Below, piece by piece: positions 27,211 through 37,136 of a stretch of 64,000 nt of DNA. The notes under the pieces are model-generated. The model ran no database searches. It was not told the DNA's origin and worked only from the letters and a program-made list of their open reading frames with translations. The translations under genes were made by a program, and so were the position numbers. The DNA is from Trichococcus sp. K1Tr (GTDB lineage: Bacteria > Bacillota > Bacilli > Lactobacillales > Aerococcaceae), in contig NZ_JAQMHR010000011.1 of the NCBI RefSeq assembly GCF_028309625.1, forward strand, positions 23,108-87,107, given 5' to 3'. The first letter of the stretch is position 1, and each line of letters starts with the position of its first letter.

Positions 27211-28134
27211 ATGCAAACATCTGAAGCTGTATCCACCAAAGTCAACGCTAAAGACAACAAGAAAAAAAACTTTAAATTTCTGTACTTCATAGGTCCCCAC
27301 TTGATTCTGTTCTTTGTATTCGTGCTGTTGCCGATCATATACGGTATTTATTCTTCATTCACACAGTGGAACCTTATTTCCGACCAGACTTGGGTAGGCT
27401 TGAACAACTACAAAACGATTTTGTTGGACCAGGAGTCGACGTTCTATTTTCAATTCCGGAATGGTCTGAAAAACACTTTGCTCTTTGTGCTCTACACGAT
27501 CCCTTTCCAAATTTTGTTCCCGCTGATCATCGCAACCGTCATGCAGCATAAAGGACTGAAATTCAAAGGCTTGTTCCAAGCCATCTTTTATGTTCCAGGA
27601 CTCGTTTCCGCCTCGGCAGGTGCCTTGATTTGGCTATTGATCTTTAATCCGAGATTGGGGCCCATGAACAACTTGGTCAATTCGGATGTCGTTTGGACAG
27701 CCCAGCAACCGTATGCCTGGATCGTCATCTTCGTGATGTCGATGTGGGGTGCGATCGGCGGCAACCTGATCATTTATCGTTCCGCTATGGCGGGCGTATC
27801 GGAGGACCTTTACGAAGCCGCGGAAATTGACGGTGCGGGCTCGTTCCGGAAATTCATCAGCATCACGTTGCCTTCCATCCGGTTCCCGCTGTTCTATACA
27901 TTCGTCATGTCCACTGCAGGTGCCTTCAATGTGTACGTTCAACCGCTGATGGCAACCAACGGGGGACCTAATCAGTCCACCACCGTCCTGATGATGTACA
28001 TCCGCAACCTGGCATTCGGCTCGGGCGAGTCGGTTGCGGGTATGGCTTCCGCAATGGCAGTCCTGTTGGGTCTGGTCATTCTGGCAGTCTCAGCCTTGCA
28101 ATTCTATGTCATGACGAAAAGATCGAAGGGGTGA
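27211..28134 (+). CDS. ABC sugar transporter permease (MalF-like)
   Basis: A 307-residue membrane permease of the CUT1 sugar importers. Six hydrophobic segments are visible, starting FLYFIGPHLILFFVFVLLPIIYGIYSSFTQW. The EAA loop that contacts the ATPase reads EDLYEAAEIDGAGSFRKFISITLPSI. It overlaps or abuts the next permease gene. The two permeases and the lipoprotein form one importer; no ATPase gene is near, so a shared MsmK-type ATPase encoded elsewhere is expected. Confidence 0.93.
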   Translation: MQTSEAVSTKVNAKDNKKKNFKFLYFIGPHLILFFVFVLLPIIYGIYSSFTQWNLISDQTWVGLNNYKTILLDQESTFYFQFRNGLKNTLLFVLYTIPFQILFPLIIATVMQHKGLKFKGLFQAIFYVPGLVSASAGALIWLLIFNPRLGPMNNLVNSDVVWTAQQPYAWIVIFVMSMWGAIGGNLIIYRSAMAGVSEDLYEAAEIDGAGSFRKFISITLPSIRFPLFYTFVMSTAGAFNVYVQPLMATNGGPNQSTTVLMMYIRNLAFGSGESVAGMASAMAVLLGLVILAVSALQFYVMTKRSKG

Positions 28135-28139
28135 AAAAG

Positions 28140-28979
28140 ATGAGAAAAAACAATGTTTCAAAATATTTGGCTTATGCCTTCCTGATTCTGTTGGCGCTTG
28201 TCTGGTTGTTCCCGGCTCTTTTCGGGCTGTTCACATCCTTCAAATCCCAAGGCGACATCATGGAAGTGGGCTTCCGGATGTTCCCGGCCAACTGGATCGT
28301 CACCAATTACCTGAAATTGCTGCAGAACACATCGAGCGCACCAATCATCACGTGGTTCTTCAATTCACTGTTCGTTTCGACCACGCATGCCTTGTTGGTT
28401 GTGGTAGTCGTCTCCTTGGCTGCATTCGGCTACACAAGGGTCAATTTCAAAGGCCGCGATGCTTTGTTCTATGGCGTGCTTGCCATCTCGATGTTCCCAT
28501 CAGCCGTGAACATCATCCCTTCCTATAAGATAGTGGATTCCCTTGGTTGGGTGAACACGTACTTGGCGGTCATCATCCCAGGGTTGGGCGGCGTCGGAAA
28601 TGTGTTTCTGGTCCGCCAATTCATGCAGAACATTCCGAAAGAATACGACGAGTCCGCAAGAATGGATGGTGCATCGGATTTCGTGATCTACAAAAACATC
28701 ATCCTTCCTTTAGTGAAGCCTGTCCTGATTGTTGCGGGTATGTTCTCGTTCGTCGGCTCATGGAATGACTTCCTGTGGCCAACAATCGTTTTGAGCGACG
28801 TCAAAAAAATGACGATTACAGCCGGTCTGCAATTGCTGCAGGACTTGTACGGCAACTATGTGATGATCGGGCAACTGATGTCGGCTGCAGTCATCGCCAT
28901 GATCCCGACAGTGCTGCTGTTCGTATTTGCACAGAAGTATTTCATTGATTCATTGAACCTAAATGTAGGCATTAAGTAA
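28140..28979 (+). CDS. ABC sugar transporter permease (MalG-like)
   Basis: A 279-residue second permease. It has six membrane segments and the EAA loop KEYDESARMDGASDFVIYKNIILPLVKPV. The ATG at 28140 follows AAGGGGTGAAAAAG; the GTG at 28131 that overlaps the previous stop is the alternative start. The C-terminus (QKYFIDSLNLNVGIK) resembles the MalG-type end FVQKYFVxGLTxGAVKG. It pairs with the MalF-like protein before it. Confidence 0.92.
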   Translation: MRKNNVSKYLAYAFLILLALVWLFPALFGLFTSFKSQGDIMEVGFRMFPANWIVTNYLKLLQNTSSAPIITWFFNSLFVSTTHALLVVVVVSLAAFGYTRVNFKGRDALFYGVLAISMFPSAVNIIPSYKIVDSLGWVNTYLAVIIPGLGGVGNVFLVRQFMQNIPKEYDESARMDGASDFVIYKNIILPLVKPVLIVAGMFSFVGSWNDFLWPTIVLSDVKKMTITAGLQLLQDLYGNYVMIGQLMSAAVIAMIPTVLLFVFAQKYFIDSLNLNVGIK

Positions 28980-28993
28980 CGGGGTGTTAAAAG

Positions 28994-29407
28994 ATGAAAA
29001 GAACTTTGGAAAGAAACCTATTAAGAGGCGGTGCCATCTGGAATCTCATCAATGGGGTGGTCACGATACTGGGATATGCAACCTGGATCAAAACATCCGG
29101 AATCGGTGCGCTGTCCTCCGGGATGTCATCCGATATCAATTTCGACGGTTCTTTGATCGACTCCGTCTACACCATTGCAGTCGGATACGGCATTCTGCAA
29201 TTGATCATCGGTGTGTTCAACATCATTATTGTGCGCCGTCTCCGGAATAATCAAATACAGAAAAGGGTAGTTGTTTGGCTGGGGGGATTGCTCCTCTTCT
29301 CCATCAGCACCATGGATATCATCGGCATCATCATCTACTCGGTGCTGTTCGTCATCTATCAATCGCGCAATAAAGCGATCCGATTGGCAAACCAAATGTC
29401 CCTTTGA
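28994..29407 (+). CDS. Uncharacterised small membrane protein
   Basis: A 137-residue protein I do not recognise. It has about four hydrophobic segments (roughly residues 15-32, 57-80, 92-112 and 112-124), with a charged segment RRLRNNQIQKR between the second and third. The N-terminus is basic (MKRTLERNLLRGG). It lies 14 bp after the permease gene and just before the arabinanase gene on the same strand, with a GGGGTG ribosome site, so it is part of the operon. It may assist the importer or the surface lipoproteins, but nothing in the sequence proves this. Confidence 0.75.
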   Translation: MKRTLERNLLRGGAIWNLINGVVTILGYATWIKTSGIGALSSGMSSDINFDGSLIDSVYTIAVGYGILQLIIGVFNIIIVRRLRNNQIQKRVVVWLGGLLLFSISTMDIIGIIIYSVLFVIYQSRNKAIRLANQMSL

Positions 29408-29454
29408 TTTTAAAAAAAAAAAGAGAAATGAAGAGAAAAGTCGAGGTTGTGATT

Positions 29455-30897
29455 GTGCGGAAAAAAATACTGTTTAGTCTGTCGGCTGTAGCATTATTGG
29501 CCAGCTGCGGGGAAGAAGCAAAAAATGCGACAGCGGTACCGAACCAGGAGGTCAGCCTGAATCAAAATTTCAAGGAAGCCTCCGTCCATGACCCGTCGAT
29601 CATTTTTGCGGAGGAGCAATACTATGTAATCGGGTCCCATCTGGCATTTGCGAAGAGTCCGGACTTGATGAATTGGGATCAATTGGCGACGAGTGTTTCG
29701 ACAAGCGAGTTGTTCGAGGACGTCACCGTTTCGTTGGCGGAAAGTTTCGATTATGCCAGAACGGATACGCTCTGGGCAAGCGACATAACCCAACTGAAGG
29801 ACGGAAAATACTATCTTTACTATTGTTTCTGTGAAGGCAGCAGCCCGCAGTCGACGCTTGGAGTGGCAGTGGCGGATTCGATCGAAGGACCCTACGAGGA
29901 CAAAGGCATCTTTTTGACTTCCGGCACCGAGAGTGTGACCGGTGCGGCGTTCGATGCGACGGAAGAGCCGAATGTCATTGATCCCCACGTTTTTTACGAT
30001 GAGGAGGAAAGGCTGTGGATGGTTTATGGATCCTACTCGGGAGGCATTTTTATACTTGAGATGGACTCCGCAACCGGTTTTCCGAAAGAAGAACAAGGCT
30101 ATGGCAAAAAGTTGTTGGGCGGCAACCACAGCAGGATTGAAGCCCCCTATATTTTATACAACAAAGACACAGCGTATTATTACCTGTTCCTGTCCTTTGG
30201 CGGCTTGGACGCAAGCGGCGGCTACAACATAAGGGTCGCGCGATCGAAGAATCCCGATGGGCCGTATGAGGACGCAAGCGGCAATGCGATGATGGAAGCC
30301 AAAGGTGAAGAAGGCAGCTTCTTCGATGATAAGGCGATAGAAGACTACGGAACCAAACTTATCGGTAATTTTGAGATCACGAATGAACAGGATATCCCGG
30401 TCGGCGGCTATGTGTCGCCTGGGCATAATTCAGCCTATTACGATGAAGTTGAGGACAAGTACTACATCATTTTCCACGCACGCTTTCCGAACAAGGGCGA
30501 GCATAATGAAGTGCGGGTCCATCAATTGTTCTTTAATTCGGATGGCTGGCCGGTGATTGCGCCGATGAGATATGCCGGGGAGTCAATCGCCGCTTTGGAA
30601 ACAGCGGATATAGCAGGGGATTACCGCATCTACAAAATGGACAATGCGATCGATGCCGACTATGAAGAGGAACTCGCGCTGACGTTGACGGCTACGCATC
30701 TTGTCTACGGTCAAGGCGGAGGCTACTGGAAAGGGTCGGAATTGCCGAACGAATCCAGCTTGGTCGTGAATTTCACCGAATACAAAGGCTACTTCATCAG
30801 ACAATGGGATGAAGTGAACGGCGTCGAAACGACGACTTTTTCAGGCATGTCCGCTGAAGGGGAAGCCCTGTTCGGCATCAAAAAAACAGAAGATTAG
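29455..30897 (+). CDS. Arabinanase-like GH43 lipoprotein
   Basis: A surface-anchored GH43 enzyme of about 480 residues, probably an endo-alpha-1,5-L-arabinanase. From GTG 29455 the signal peptide MRKKILFSLSAVALLASC has a lipobox cysteine at 18. The five-bladed propeller catalytic residues are Asp46 (VHDPSI), Asp176 (VIDPHVF) and Glu229 (SRIEAPYI). A C-terminal beta domain (about 400-480) follows as in longer bacterial arabinanases. Other in-frame starts are TTG 29404 and ATG 29428; 29455 has GAGG eight bases upstream and gives a normal signal peptide. It would cut arabinan into oligosaccharides for the ABC importer. Confidence 0.86.
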   Translation: MRKKILFSLSAVALLASCGEEAKNATAVPNQEVSLNQNFKEASVHDPSIIFAEEQYYVIGSHLAFAKSPDLMNWDQLATSVSTSELFEDVTVSLAESFDYARTDTLWASDITQLKDGKYYLYYCFCEGSSPQSTLGVAVADSIEGPYEDKGIFLTSGTESVTGAAFDATEEPNVIDPHVFYDEEERLWMVYGSYSGGIFILEMDSATGFPKEEQGYGKKLLGGNHSRIEAPYILYNKDTAYYYLFLSFGGLDASGGYNIRVARSKNPDGPYEDASGNAMMEAKGEEGSFFDDKAIEDYGTKLIGNFEITNEQDIPVGGYVSPGHNSAYYDEVEDKYYIIFHARFPNKGEHNEVRVHQLFFNSDGWPVIAPMRYAGESIAALETADIAGDYRIYKMDNAIDADYEEELALTLTATHLVYGQGGGYWKGSELPNESSLVVNFTEYKGYFIRQWDEVNGVETTTFSGMSAEGEALFGIKKTED

Positions 30898-30922
30898 AGT
30901 AAAGAATAAAGAGGTGGATGCT

Positions 30923-31888
30923 TTGGTTAAGGCTATGACAACTTACAAAAACCCGATTGTGATCGAAAGAGCGGATCCATGGGTCTACAAACATACGGAC
31001 GGCTATTATTATTTCACTGGCTCGGTTCCGGGCTATCAGGAGATCGAAGTGCGCCGCGCGAAAAGCCTCAACGAGCTTGAAGACGGCGAACGCGCCAGCG
31101 TTTGGCAGGCGCATGCAACAGGTCCTCTGAGCAGCCTGATCTGGGCGCCGGAAATCCATCTGATCCAAGGCCGTTGGTACATCTATTTCGCCGCGGCCGG
31201 AACGGATCAAGTCGCCAAAGGCACGTTCCAGCACCGTATGTATGTGCTGGAATGCGACGGCGAAAACCCGTTGACCGGCAATTGGATCGAAAAAGGCCAG
31301 GTCAAAACGGCATTCGAAAGCTTCAGCCTGGATGCGACTGTGTTCGAATTGGGCAACAAGCTCTATTATGTCTGGGCCCAGAAAGATCCGGCCATCCCGG
31401 GCAATTCCAATCTCTATATTTCCGAAATGCAGAACCCTTGGACGCTGTGCGGCAAGCAGACGCTCCTGAGCATTCCGGAATACGCTTGGGAAAAAACGGG
31501 CTTCCTGGTGAACGAAGGGCCGGCGGTCATCATCCGCAACGGCAAAGTCTTCATCACCTATTCCGGCAGCGCGACCGATGAAAATTATTGCATGGGTCTG
31601 TTGTGGGCGGACACGGAAACCAATCTGTTGGACGGCTACAACTGGCACAAACTGGCGGAACCGGTCTTCCAGAGTTCTTCAAAAAACCAACTGTTCGGGC
31701 CGGGGCACAACAGCTTCACCCGCAGCGAAGACGGGGAGAACGACGTGTTGATCTACCACGCGCGGCCGAAAATCGTGACGGAAGGCGATCCACTGGATGT
31801 GCCGGACCGCCATGCGCATGCGCAAGTGTTTTCTTGGAGCGATAACGGGTTTCCGATTTTCGGAGAACCCGGGACAGACAATGACTAG
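30923..31888 (+). CDS. GH43 arabinosidase, intracellular
   Basis: A GH43 enzyme of about 320 residues with no signal peptide. Catalytic residues appear as Asp18 (ERADPWVY), Asp137 (SLDATVFE) and Glu198 (VNEGPAVI). The motif set resembles exo-acting alpha-1,5-L-arabinofuranosidases. The start is uncertain: TTG 30923 has GAGGTGG at a good distance, GTG 30914 overlaps that site and ATG 30935 (MTTYKNP) is the latest. It lies 25 bp after the lipoprotein gene and 5 bp before the second GH51 gene. It likely works on imported arabino-oligosaccharides in the cytoplasm. Confidence 0.84.
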   Translation: MVKAMTTYKNPIVIERADPWVYKHTDGYYYFTGSVPGYQEIEVRRAKSLNELEDGERASVWQAHATGPLSSLIWAPEIHLIQGRWYIYFAAAGTDQVAKGTFQHRMYVLECDGENPLTGNWIEKGQVKTAFESFSLDATVFELGNKLYYVWAQKDPAIPGNSNLYISEMQNPWTLCGKQTLLSIPEYAWEKTGFLVNEGPAVIIRNGKVFITYSGSATDENYCMGLLWADTETNLLDGYNWHKLAEPVFQSSSKNQLFGPGHNSFTRSEDGENDVLIYHARPKIVTEGDPLDVPDRHAHAQVFSWSDNGFPIFGEPGTDND

Positions 31889-31893
31889 AAGGG

Positions 31894-33357
31894 ATGGATA
31901 TCGATTTGAATAAGATACAAGTAACCTTGAACAGAGAAACAGGGACGATCAGTCGCTATATATATGGTCAATTTGCGGAGCATCTGGGCAGATGCATTTA
32001 TGAAGGTGTCTGGGTGGGAACCGATTCGGAAATCCCGAATGTCAATGGCATCAGACAAGATGTTGTGGAGGCTTTGAAAGCCATCCAGGTTCCGGTCATC
32101 AGATGGCCGGGCGGCTGCTTTGCGGACGAGTACCACTGGAAAGACGGCATCGGTCCTACCGAAGAGCGCGCCACAATTGTGAATACGCACTGGGGCGGCG
32201 TGACGGAGAACAATCATTTCGGTACGCATGAGTTCTTTGAATTATGCAGACAGGTCGGGGCTGAAGCCTACATCAACGGCAACGTCGGCAGCGGCACGGT
32301 CCAGGAGATGCAGGAATGGGTCGAATACATGACGATGGACGGCATTTCGCCGATGTCGAAGTTGCGGCGCGAAAACGGCCAGGACGAGCCTTGGAAAGTC
32401 AAATTCTTTGGCGTCGGCAATGAGAGCTGGGGCTGCGGAGGCAACATGCGTCCGGAATACTACGCTGATCTGTACCGCCGTTACCAAACCTACGTCAGAC
32501 AGTACACAAAAGAACCGCTTTACAAAATCGCCTGCGGTCCGAACATCGACGATTACAATTGGATGGATGTGCTGATGAAGCATGCGGCACCGTTCATGGA
32601 CGGCATCAGCCTGCACCATTATGCGCTGGCTTCTGTATGGGAAGACAAGCGCCCGGCATTGGGATTCCCTGAAAAAGAATGGTTTTCGCTGATCGACAGC
32701 GCTTTGAAGATGGATGAATTGATCACGCGGCACAGCACGATCATGGACAAATACGACCCTGACAAACGCGTCGGTCTGATCGTGGATGAATGGGGTTCTT
32801 GGCTGGCTGTGGAGCCGGGCACAAACCCGGGTTTCCTTTACCAACAGAACACGATCAGGGATGCGATGATCGCAAGTCTGACTCTGAACATTTTCCATAA
32901 ACATGCAGAGCGCGTTCAGATGGCGAACATTGCCCAAATGGTCAATGTGCTGCAGGCCATGATCCTGACCGAAGGCGCAGAGATGATCAAGACCCCAACC
33001 TACCATGTGTTCGATCTCTACAAAAATCACCAAGACGCCACCCTCGTAGATGCGGATGGCGCTGTTTCCGGCACGACCAGCTACACGGTATCCAAAAAAG
33101 ACGGCGTCATGACGGCATCCTTCTGCAACTACAGTCTGACTGACGCAGAAACCATCACGTTGAGCCGTGTCGATGGCGCATTCGGCGAAGTGACAGCAGA
33201 GGGCATCTTCGGAAACAAGACGGATGCCCACAATTCGTTCGAAAATCCTGAAGCCGTTGCGAAACAAGCATTCACCGATTTCAGCGTGGAAGGCAACGAG
33301 TTGACGATCACTTTGCCTCCGATGAGTGTCATTTCTTTATACGCAAAGGAAAACTGA
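31894..33357 (+). CDS. Alpha-L-arabinofuranosidase, GH51 (second)
   Basis: A 487-residue GH51 enzyme. The acid/base is Glu177 in [15 protein letters not shown], and the nucleophile is Glu299 in LIVDEWGSW. The N-terminal [17 protein letters not shown] and [14 protein letters not shown] are typical of the branch with the CGGNM signature, which differs from the branch of the first GH51 in this locus. No signal peptide is present. The start ATG 31894 touches its ribosome site, so TTG 31906 is possible. The next gene begins 1 bp after its stop, which indicates co-translation. Confidence 0.94.
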   Translation: MDIDLNKIQVTLNRETGTISRYIYGQFAEHLGRCIYEGVWVGTDSEIPNVNGIRQDVVEALKAIQVPVIRWPGGCFADEYHWKDGIGPTEERATIVNTHWGGVTENNHFGTHEFFELCRQVGAEAYINGNVGSGTVQEMQEWVEYMTMDGISPMSKLRRENGQDEPWKVKFFGVGNESWGCGGNMRPEYYADLYRRYQTYVRQYTKEPLYKIACGPNIDDYNWMDVLMKHAAPFMDGISLHHYALASVWEDKRPALGFPEKEWFSLIDSALKMDELITRHSTIMDKYDPDKRVGLIVDEWGSWLAVEPGTNPGFLYQQNTIRDAMIASLTLNIFHKHAERVQMANIAQMVNVLQAMILTEGAEMIKTPTYHVFDLYKNHQDATLVDADGAVSGTTSYTVSKKDGVMTASFCNYSLTDAETITLSRVDGAFGEVTAEGIFGNKTDAHNSFENPEAVAKQAFTDFSVEGNELTITLPPMSVISLYAKEN

Positions 33358-33358
33358 C

Positions 33359-33595
33359 ATGGCCTGCAAAGGCTGCGAACGCCACAACCAGATGATGGAG
33401 ATGGATATCGAAAGCGCCATTGATGAGCAACTGTCGATGGAGCTGAACCACGCTTCCGAAGAGCTGCGGGATCAACGGCTGGCTGCCTGCAGTGTGTGTC
33501 CGGCGCTTTCGGAACATACGTGCCGGCATTGCGGCTGCTTCGTGCGCTTCCGTGCCAGTCTGCAGGACAAACGCTGCCCTTTGGGTAAGTGGTGA
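33359..33595 (+). CDS. DUF6171-like Cys-rich small protein
   Basis: A 78-residue protein with four Cys pairs: CKGCERH at the N-terminus, then CSVCPAL, CRHCGCFVRFRASL and CPLGKW at the C-terminus. This pattern fits the small zinc-ribbon-like DUF6171 family of Firmicutes, of unknown function. The ATG lies one base after the GH51 stop, so its translation is coupled. Homologues I recall are scattered, not tied to sugar operons, so the placement in the middle of an arabinoside operon is unusual. No catalytic motif is seen. Confidence 0.75.
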   Translation: MACKGCERHNQMMEMDIESAIDEQLSMELNHASEELRDQRLAACSVCPALSEHTCRHCGCFVRFRASLQDKRCPLGKW

Positions 33596-33714
33596 ATCCA
33601 TCCGTCTCAGGCACCGCGTTTGCATTAACGCGCATATCAACAGGAATAGCTGCCGGCTTGCTGGTGGCTTTTCTTGTATCTTGGCATAAAAATTGGATGA
33701 AATGAGGACAAAAA

Positions 33715-35703
33715 ATGAACAAACCATCGCTGCAGCAACACCCGAAAGTGACAGTGGCAGATAGTTTTTGGCTGAAGTATATGCAACTGGTGAAGGAGAA
33801 AATGATCCCATTCCAATGGGATGTCCTCAACGACAGAGGGAACATCATCATTGAAAGCGAAAGGGACGATGCGACCATCCCGACGGAAAAAAGCCATGTG
33901 ATCGAAAATTTCAAGATAGCGGCTGGGCTGAAGGCAGGCCACCATTACGGCTGGCTGTTCCAGGACAGCGATCTGTACAAATGGATCGAAGCGGCAGCCA
34001 ACACGCTCGCGTTGGAAAAGGATGAAGCTTTGGTCGCCCAAGTGGAGGAAGCGATAGACCTCTTGGAAGCGGCGCAAGCTGATGACGGGTATTTGAGCAC
34101 CTATTATCAGATCGATGCCCCGCAACTGAAGTTCAGAAGGTTGTTCGAAAGCCATGAGCTGTACTGCATCGGTCATCTGATCGAAGCTGCCATCGCCTAT
34201 CATGAAGCGACTGGTTCCGATCGGCTGCTTCATATTTCCGACAAAGCGATCGCCTGCATCGAAACGCACTTCGGCAAAGAGGAAGGTAAAATCGACGGTA
34301 GCGATGGCCACCAGGAAATCGAACTCGCGCTTGTGCGCCTCTACGAGTTGACGGGCAACCGGAAATACTTGGATTTGAGTGCCTACTTCCTGGAGGTTCG
34401 CGGCCAGAATCCGCATTTCTTTGCGGAGCAACTGGAAGAAAATGACCGCTTGGGATTGCAGCAAGGGCCCAAGCCCATCATCAATGCCGTCTATCATCAA
34501 GCGGATATACCGGTAATCGAACAGGATACGGCCAGAGGGCACGCTGTCCGGCTGGTCTATATGGCGCAGGCGATGGCGGGTGCCGGACATTACCAAGAAA
34601 ATGGGAAATTGGTTGCTGCGGCGAAAAAAATTTGGGATAACATCGTCCAAAAACGCATGTACGTCACAGGCGGCATCGGCTCGACCGTCCGCGGGGAAGC
34701 CTTCACCTATGATTATGACCTGCCGAACGATCTGATGTACTGCGAAACATGCGCGGCGATCGGGCTGTTGAATTTTTCGCATGAATTGCTGAAGACCGAA
34801 ACCGACAGCCGGTATGTGGACATCATGGAAAGAGTGCTCTATAACGGCATCATCAGCGGCATGGCCTTGGACGGCAAGCACTTCTTTTACGTCAATCCGT
34901 TGGAGGTGGATCCCCAAGCGAGCGCCCTGAATCCGGACAAGAGCCACGTGAAAGCGAAGCGGCCTTCCTGGTTCGGTTGTGCCTGCTGCCCGCCAAACTT
35001 GGCGCGCACGCTGCCCGCTGTCGGGAGATACGCCTTCACGCAAAAGGCAGATGAAGTGCTGCTGAATCTGTTCATCGACAGCGAGTTGACCGGGGAGCAA
35101 GCCGGCAAACCATACACGATTCGACAAAGCCATACGTTTTCCGAGCAGGGGCGGTCCGTCATCACGGTTGAAAAAGCATTTTCCGAAATGCTGCGTTTGG
35201 GCATCCGCATCCCTTATTGGGCGGAGCATCCCGTGCTGATTGTGGACGGCGAAGAAGCGATTGCTGACATACGCAATGGCTACACCTATGTGACCGCAAG
35301 GGCCGAGTCGACGGCTATCGAATTGACCTACACGATCGCAATCAATGAACTCGAGGCGCACCCGCTCGTCAAAGCGGATAAGGGCAAAGTCGCCCTGCAA
35401 CGGGGGCCGTTCATTTATTGCCTGGAAGAACAGGACAACGGGAAACAGCTGCATCTGATGGCATTGACCGGAGCGATCCGACCGCGTTTCCGATCGAATA
35501 TGATTCTCGGCGATATCGTCTGCCTGGAAGCCGAAGGGAAGATGCACGTGATGGAGGATGGTTGGCAGGACACGTTATACCGCGTCCATCAGAAACCGCA
35601 AACCACTCCCAAAAAGCTGACGTTTATCCCGTACTACAGCTGGGGCAATCGCTCTTTGGGAGAAATGCAGGTATGGGTCGACAAGGAGGACGCATATGTT
35701 TAG
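33715..35703 (+). CDS. Beta-L-arabinofuranosidase, GH127
   Basis: A 662-residue GH127 (formerly DUF1680) enzyme. The characterised family members remove beta-L-arabinofuranose from plant hydroxyproline-linked arabinans using a Zn-bound cysteine nucleophile. The metal and catalytic set is visible: Glu328 (VRGEAF), Cys343/Glu344/Cys346 (CETCAA) and Cys424/Cys425 (GCACCPPN). The N-terminal HVIENFKIAAG region is also typical. There is no signal peptide, so it acts inside on imported sugar. It overlaps the next gene by 8 bp. It shows that the locus handles beta- as well as alpha-linked arabinose. Confidence 0.93.
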   Translation: MNKPSLQQHPKVTVADSFWLKYMQLVKEKMIPFQWDVLNDRGNIIIESERDDATIPTEKSHVIENFKIAAGLKAGHHYGWLFQDSDLYKWIEAAANTLALEKDEALVAQVEEAIDLLEAAQADDGYLSTYYQIDAPQLKFRRLFESHELYCIGHLIEAAIAYHEATGSDRLLHISDKAIACIETHFGKEEGKIDGSDGHQEIELALVRLYELTGNRKYLDLSAYFLEVRGQNPHFFAEQLEENDRLGLQQGPKPIINAVYHQADIPVIEQDTARGHAVRLVYMAQAMAGAGHYQENGKLVAAAKKIWDNIVQKRMYVTGGIGSTVRGEAFTYDYDLPNDLMYCETCAAIGLLNFSHELLKTETDSRYVDIMERVLYNGIISGMALDGKHFFYVNPLEVDPQASALNPDKSHVKAKRPSWFGCACCPPNLARTLPAVGRYAFTQKADEVLLNLFIDSELTGEQAGKPYTIRQSHTFSEQGRSVITVEKAFSEMLRLGIRIPYWAEHPVLIVDGEEAIADIRNGYTYVTARAESTAIELTYTIAINELEAHPLVKADKGKVALQRGPFIYCLEEQDNGKQLHLMALTGAIRPRFRSNMILGDIVCLEAEGKMHVMEDGWQDTLYRVHQKPQTTPKKLTFIPYYSWGNRSLGEMQVWVDKEDAYV

Positions 35704-36967
35704 GATTTACGCGCAGACACCACCAAAAGGTTGGAACAGTTGGGATTCTTTCGGAGCAAGCGTCACGGAAGCGGAAGTGTTGGGCAACGCCGAAGTGATG
35801 GCGAAAAATTTGAAAGATTATGGTTGGGAATACGTTGTCGTTGATATCCAGTGGTACGAACCACGCGCGGACTCCTGCGCCTATCATCCGTTCACTGAAC
35901 TTCATCAGGATGAATACAGCCGACTGATCCCTGCCGAAAACCGGTTTCCTTCGAGTGCCGGGGGACAAGGGTTCAAACCACTGGCGGATGCGGTGCACGC
36001 AATGGGGCTGAAATTCGGCATCCATATCATGCGCGGCATCCCGAGGCAGGCGGTGCACGACAATACAAAAATTTTGGGTGCGCAAAAAACGGCCCGAGAT
36101 ATTGCGGATGCGAATTCCATTTGCCCGTGGAACACGGATATGTACGGCGTGGATGCATCGAAGGAAGGCGCACAAGCGTACTATGATTCACTGCTGGCTT
36201 TATACGCTTCCTGGGGAGTCGACTTCCTGAAGGTGGATGACATCGCCGATTCGAAATTATACGGAACGCACACAGGTGAAATCGAGCTGATCCGGAAAGC
36301 CATCGACGGCTGCGGCAGGCCAATGGTGTTGAGCCTCTCGCCGGGACCCGCCCCGATCGAGTCTGGCACATTTTTCCAGCGGCATGCCAACATGTGGCGG
36401 CTGACGGATGACCTGTGGGACAACTGGAATCAGCTTTATGACATGTTCGGACGCTGCGGAAAGTGGTCGACTTTTGTAGGCTCCGGCACTTGGCCGGATT
36501 GCGACATGCTGCCGCTGGGCCATATCGGCACCCGGACCGCTGCTGACGGATCGGAAGCGCGCATGACGCGGTTCACGAAGGATGAACAGCGCTCCCTGAT
36601 GACACTGTGGTCGATTTTCCGTTCGCCGCTGCTGTTCGGCGGCGATCTGCGGAAGTTGGATGATTGGACGCGGTCGCTGCTGACCGATCCTTATCTGATC
36701 GATGCACATCAGAACGGGCGCGATGCAAGGGAAGTGTACCGGAAGGATGATTTGGTGATCTGGGTTTCGGCAAGCGATGCCAGGAAATATGTCGCGTGCT
36801 TCAATCTTGCGGATCGTCCGGCAGGTTTGCCTGCTGCAGCCGGGGAATGGCTGCAGTCCCTCGGTGGGGAACTGCATGAGGTTTGGGCAAACAGGGCAGT
36901 ATCGGTGGCGGATGCGGAAACGGCTTTTATCGCTCCGCACGGCGTCGTTCTGTATGTTTCCAAGTAG
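35696..36967 (+). CDS. GH27 family glycosidase (alpha-galactosidase or beta-L-arabinopyranosidase)
   Basis: A 423-residue GH27 TIM-barrel enzyme with C-terminal beta domain. The N-terminus PPKGWNSWDSFG is the family start. The nucleophile is Asp181 in FLKVDDI and the acid/base is Asp238 in RLTDDLWDNW. GH27 includes alpha-galactosidases and beta-L-arabinopyranosidases, which differ by one active-site residue near the start of the barrel. The arabinoside context favours the second, but this cannot be settled here. Its start overlaps the GH127 stop by 8 bp; GGAGG precedes it. It ends the operon. Confidence 0.86.
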   Translation: MFRIYAQTPPKGWNSWDSFGASVTEAEVLGNAEVMAKNLKDYGWEYVVVDIQWYEPRADSCAYHPFTELHQDEYSRLIPAENRFPSSAGGQGFKPLADAVHAMGLKFGIHIMRGIPRQAVHDNTKILGAQKTARDIADANSICPWNTDMYGVDASKEGAQAYYDSLLALYASWGVDFLKVDDIADSKLYGTHTGEIELIRKAIDGCGRPMVLSLSPGPAPIESGTFFQRHANMWRLTDDLWDNWNQLYDMFGRCGKWSTFVGSGTWPDCDMLPLGHIGTRTAADGSEARMTRFTKDEQRSLMTLWSIFRSPLLFGGDLRKLDDWTRSLLTDPYLIDAHQNGRDAREVYRKDDLVIWVSASDARKYVACFNLADRPAGLPAAAGEWLQSLGGELHEVWANRAVSVADAETAFIAPHGVVLYVSK

Positions 36968-37136
36968 AGACAGGACGGAAATGTTAGCTTATGGAAAAAC
37001 TTCCGCAAAGTGCTCCTATGCTTTTGGCGCAATAAACGATAAAATGGGAAGTAACATATACTCGTAAGTTCAGCTTCCTTTGACCGGAAATATTCAAGGG
37101 AGAGGGACAGGAATGCGCCATGGAGGGGATACACCA

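Noticed and set aside
33637..35547. A 636-codon open frame antisense to the GH127 gene
   Set aside because: It mirrors the real gene in the complementary phase, has no ribosome site and no recognisable motif. The plus-strand GH127 catalytic residues prove the other strand.
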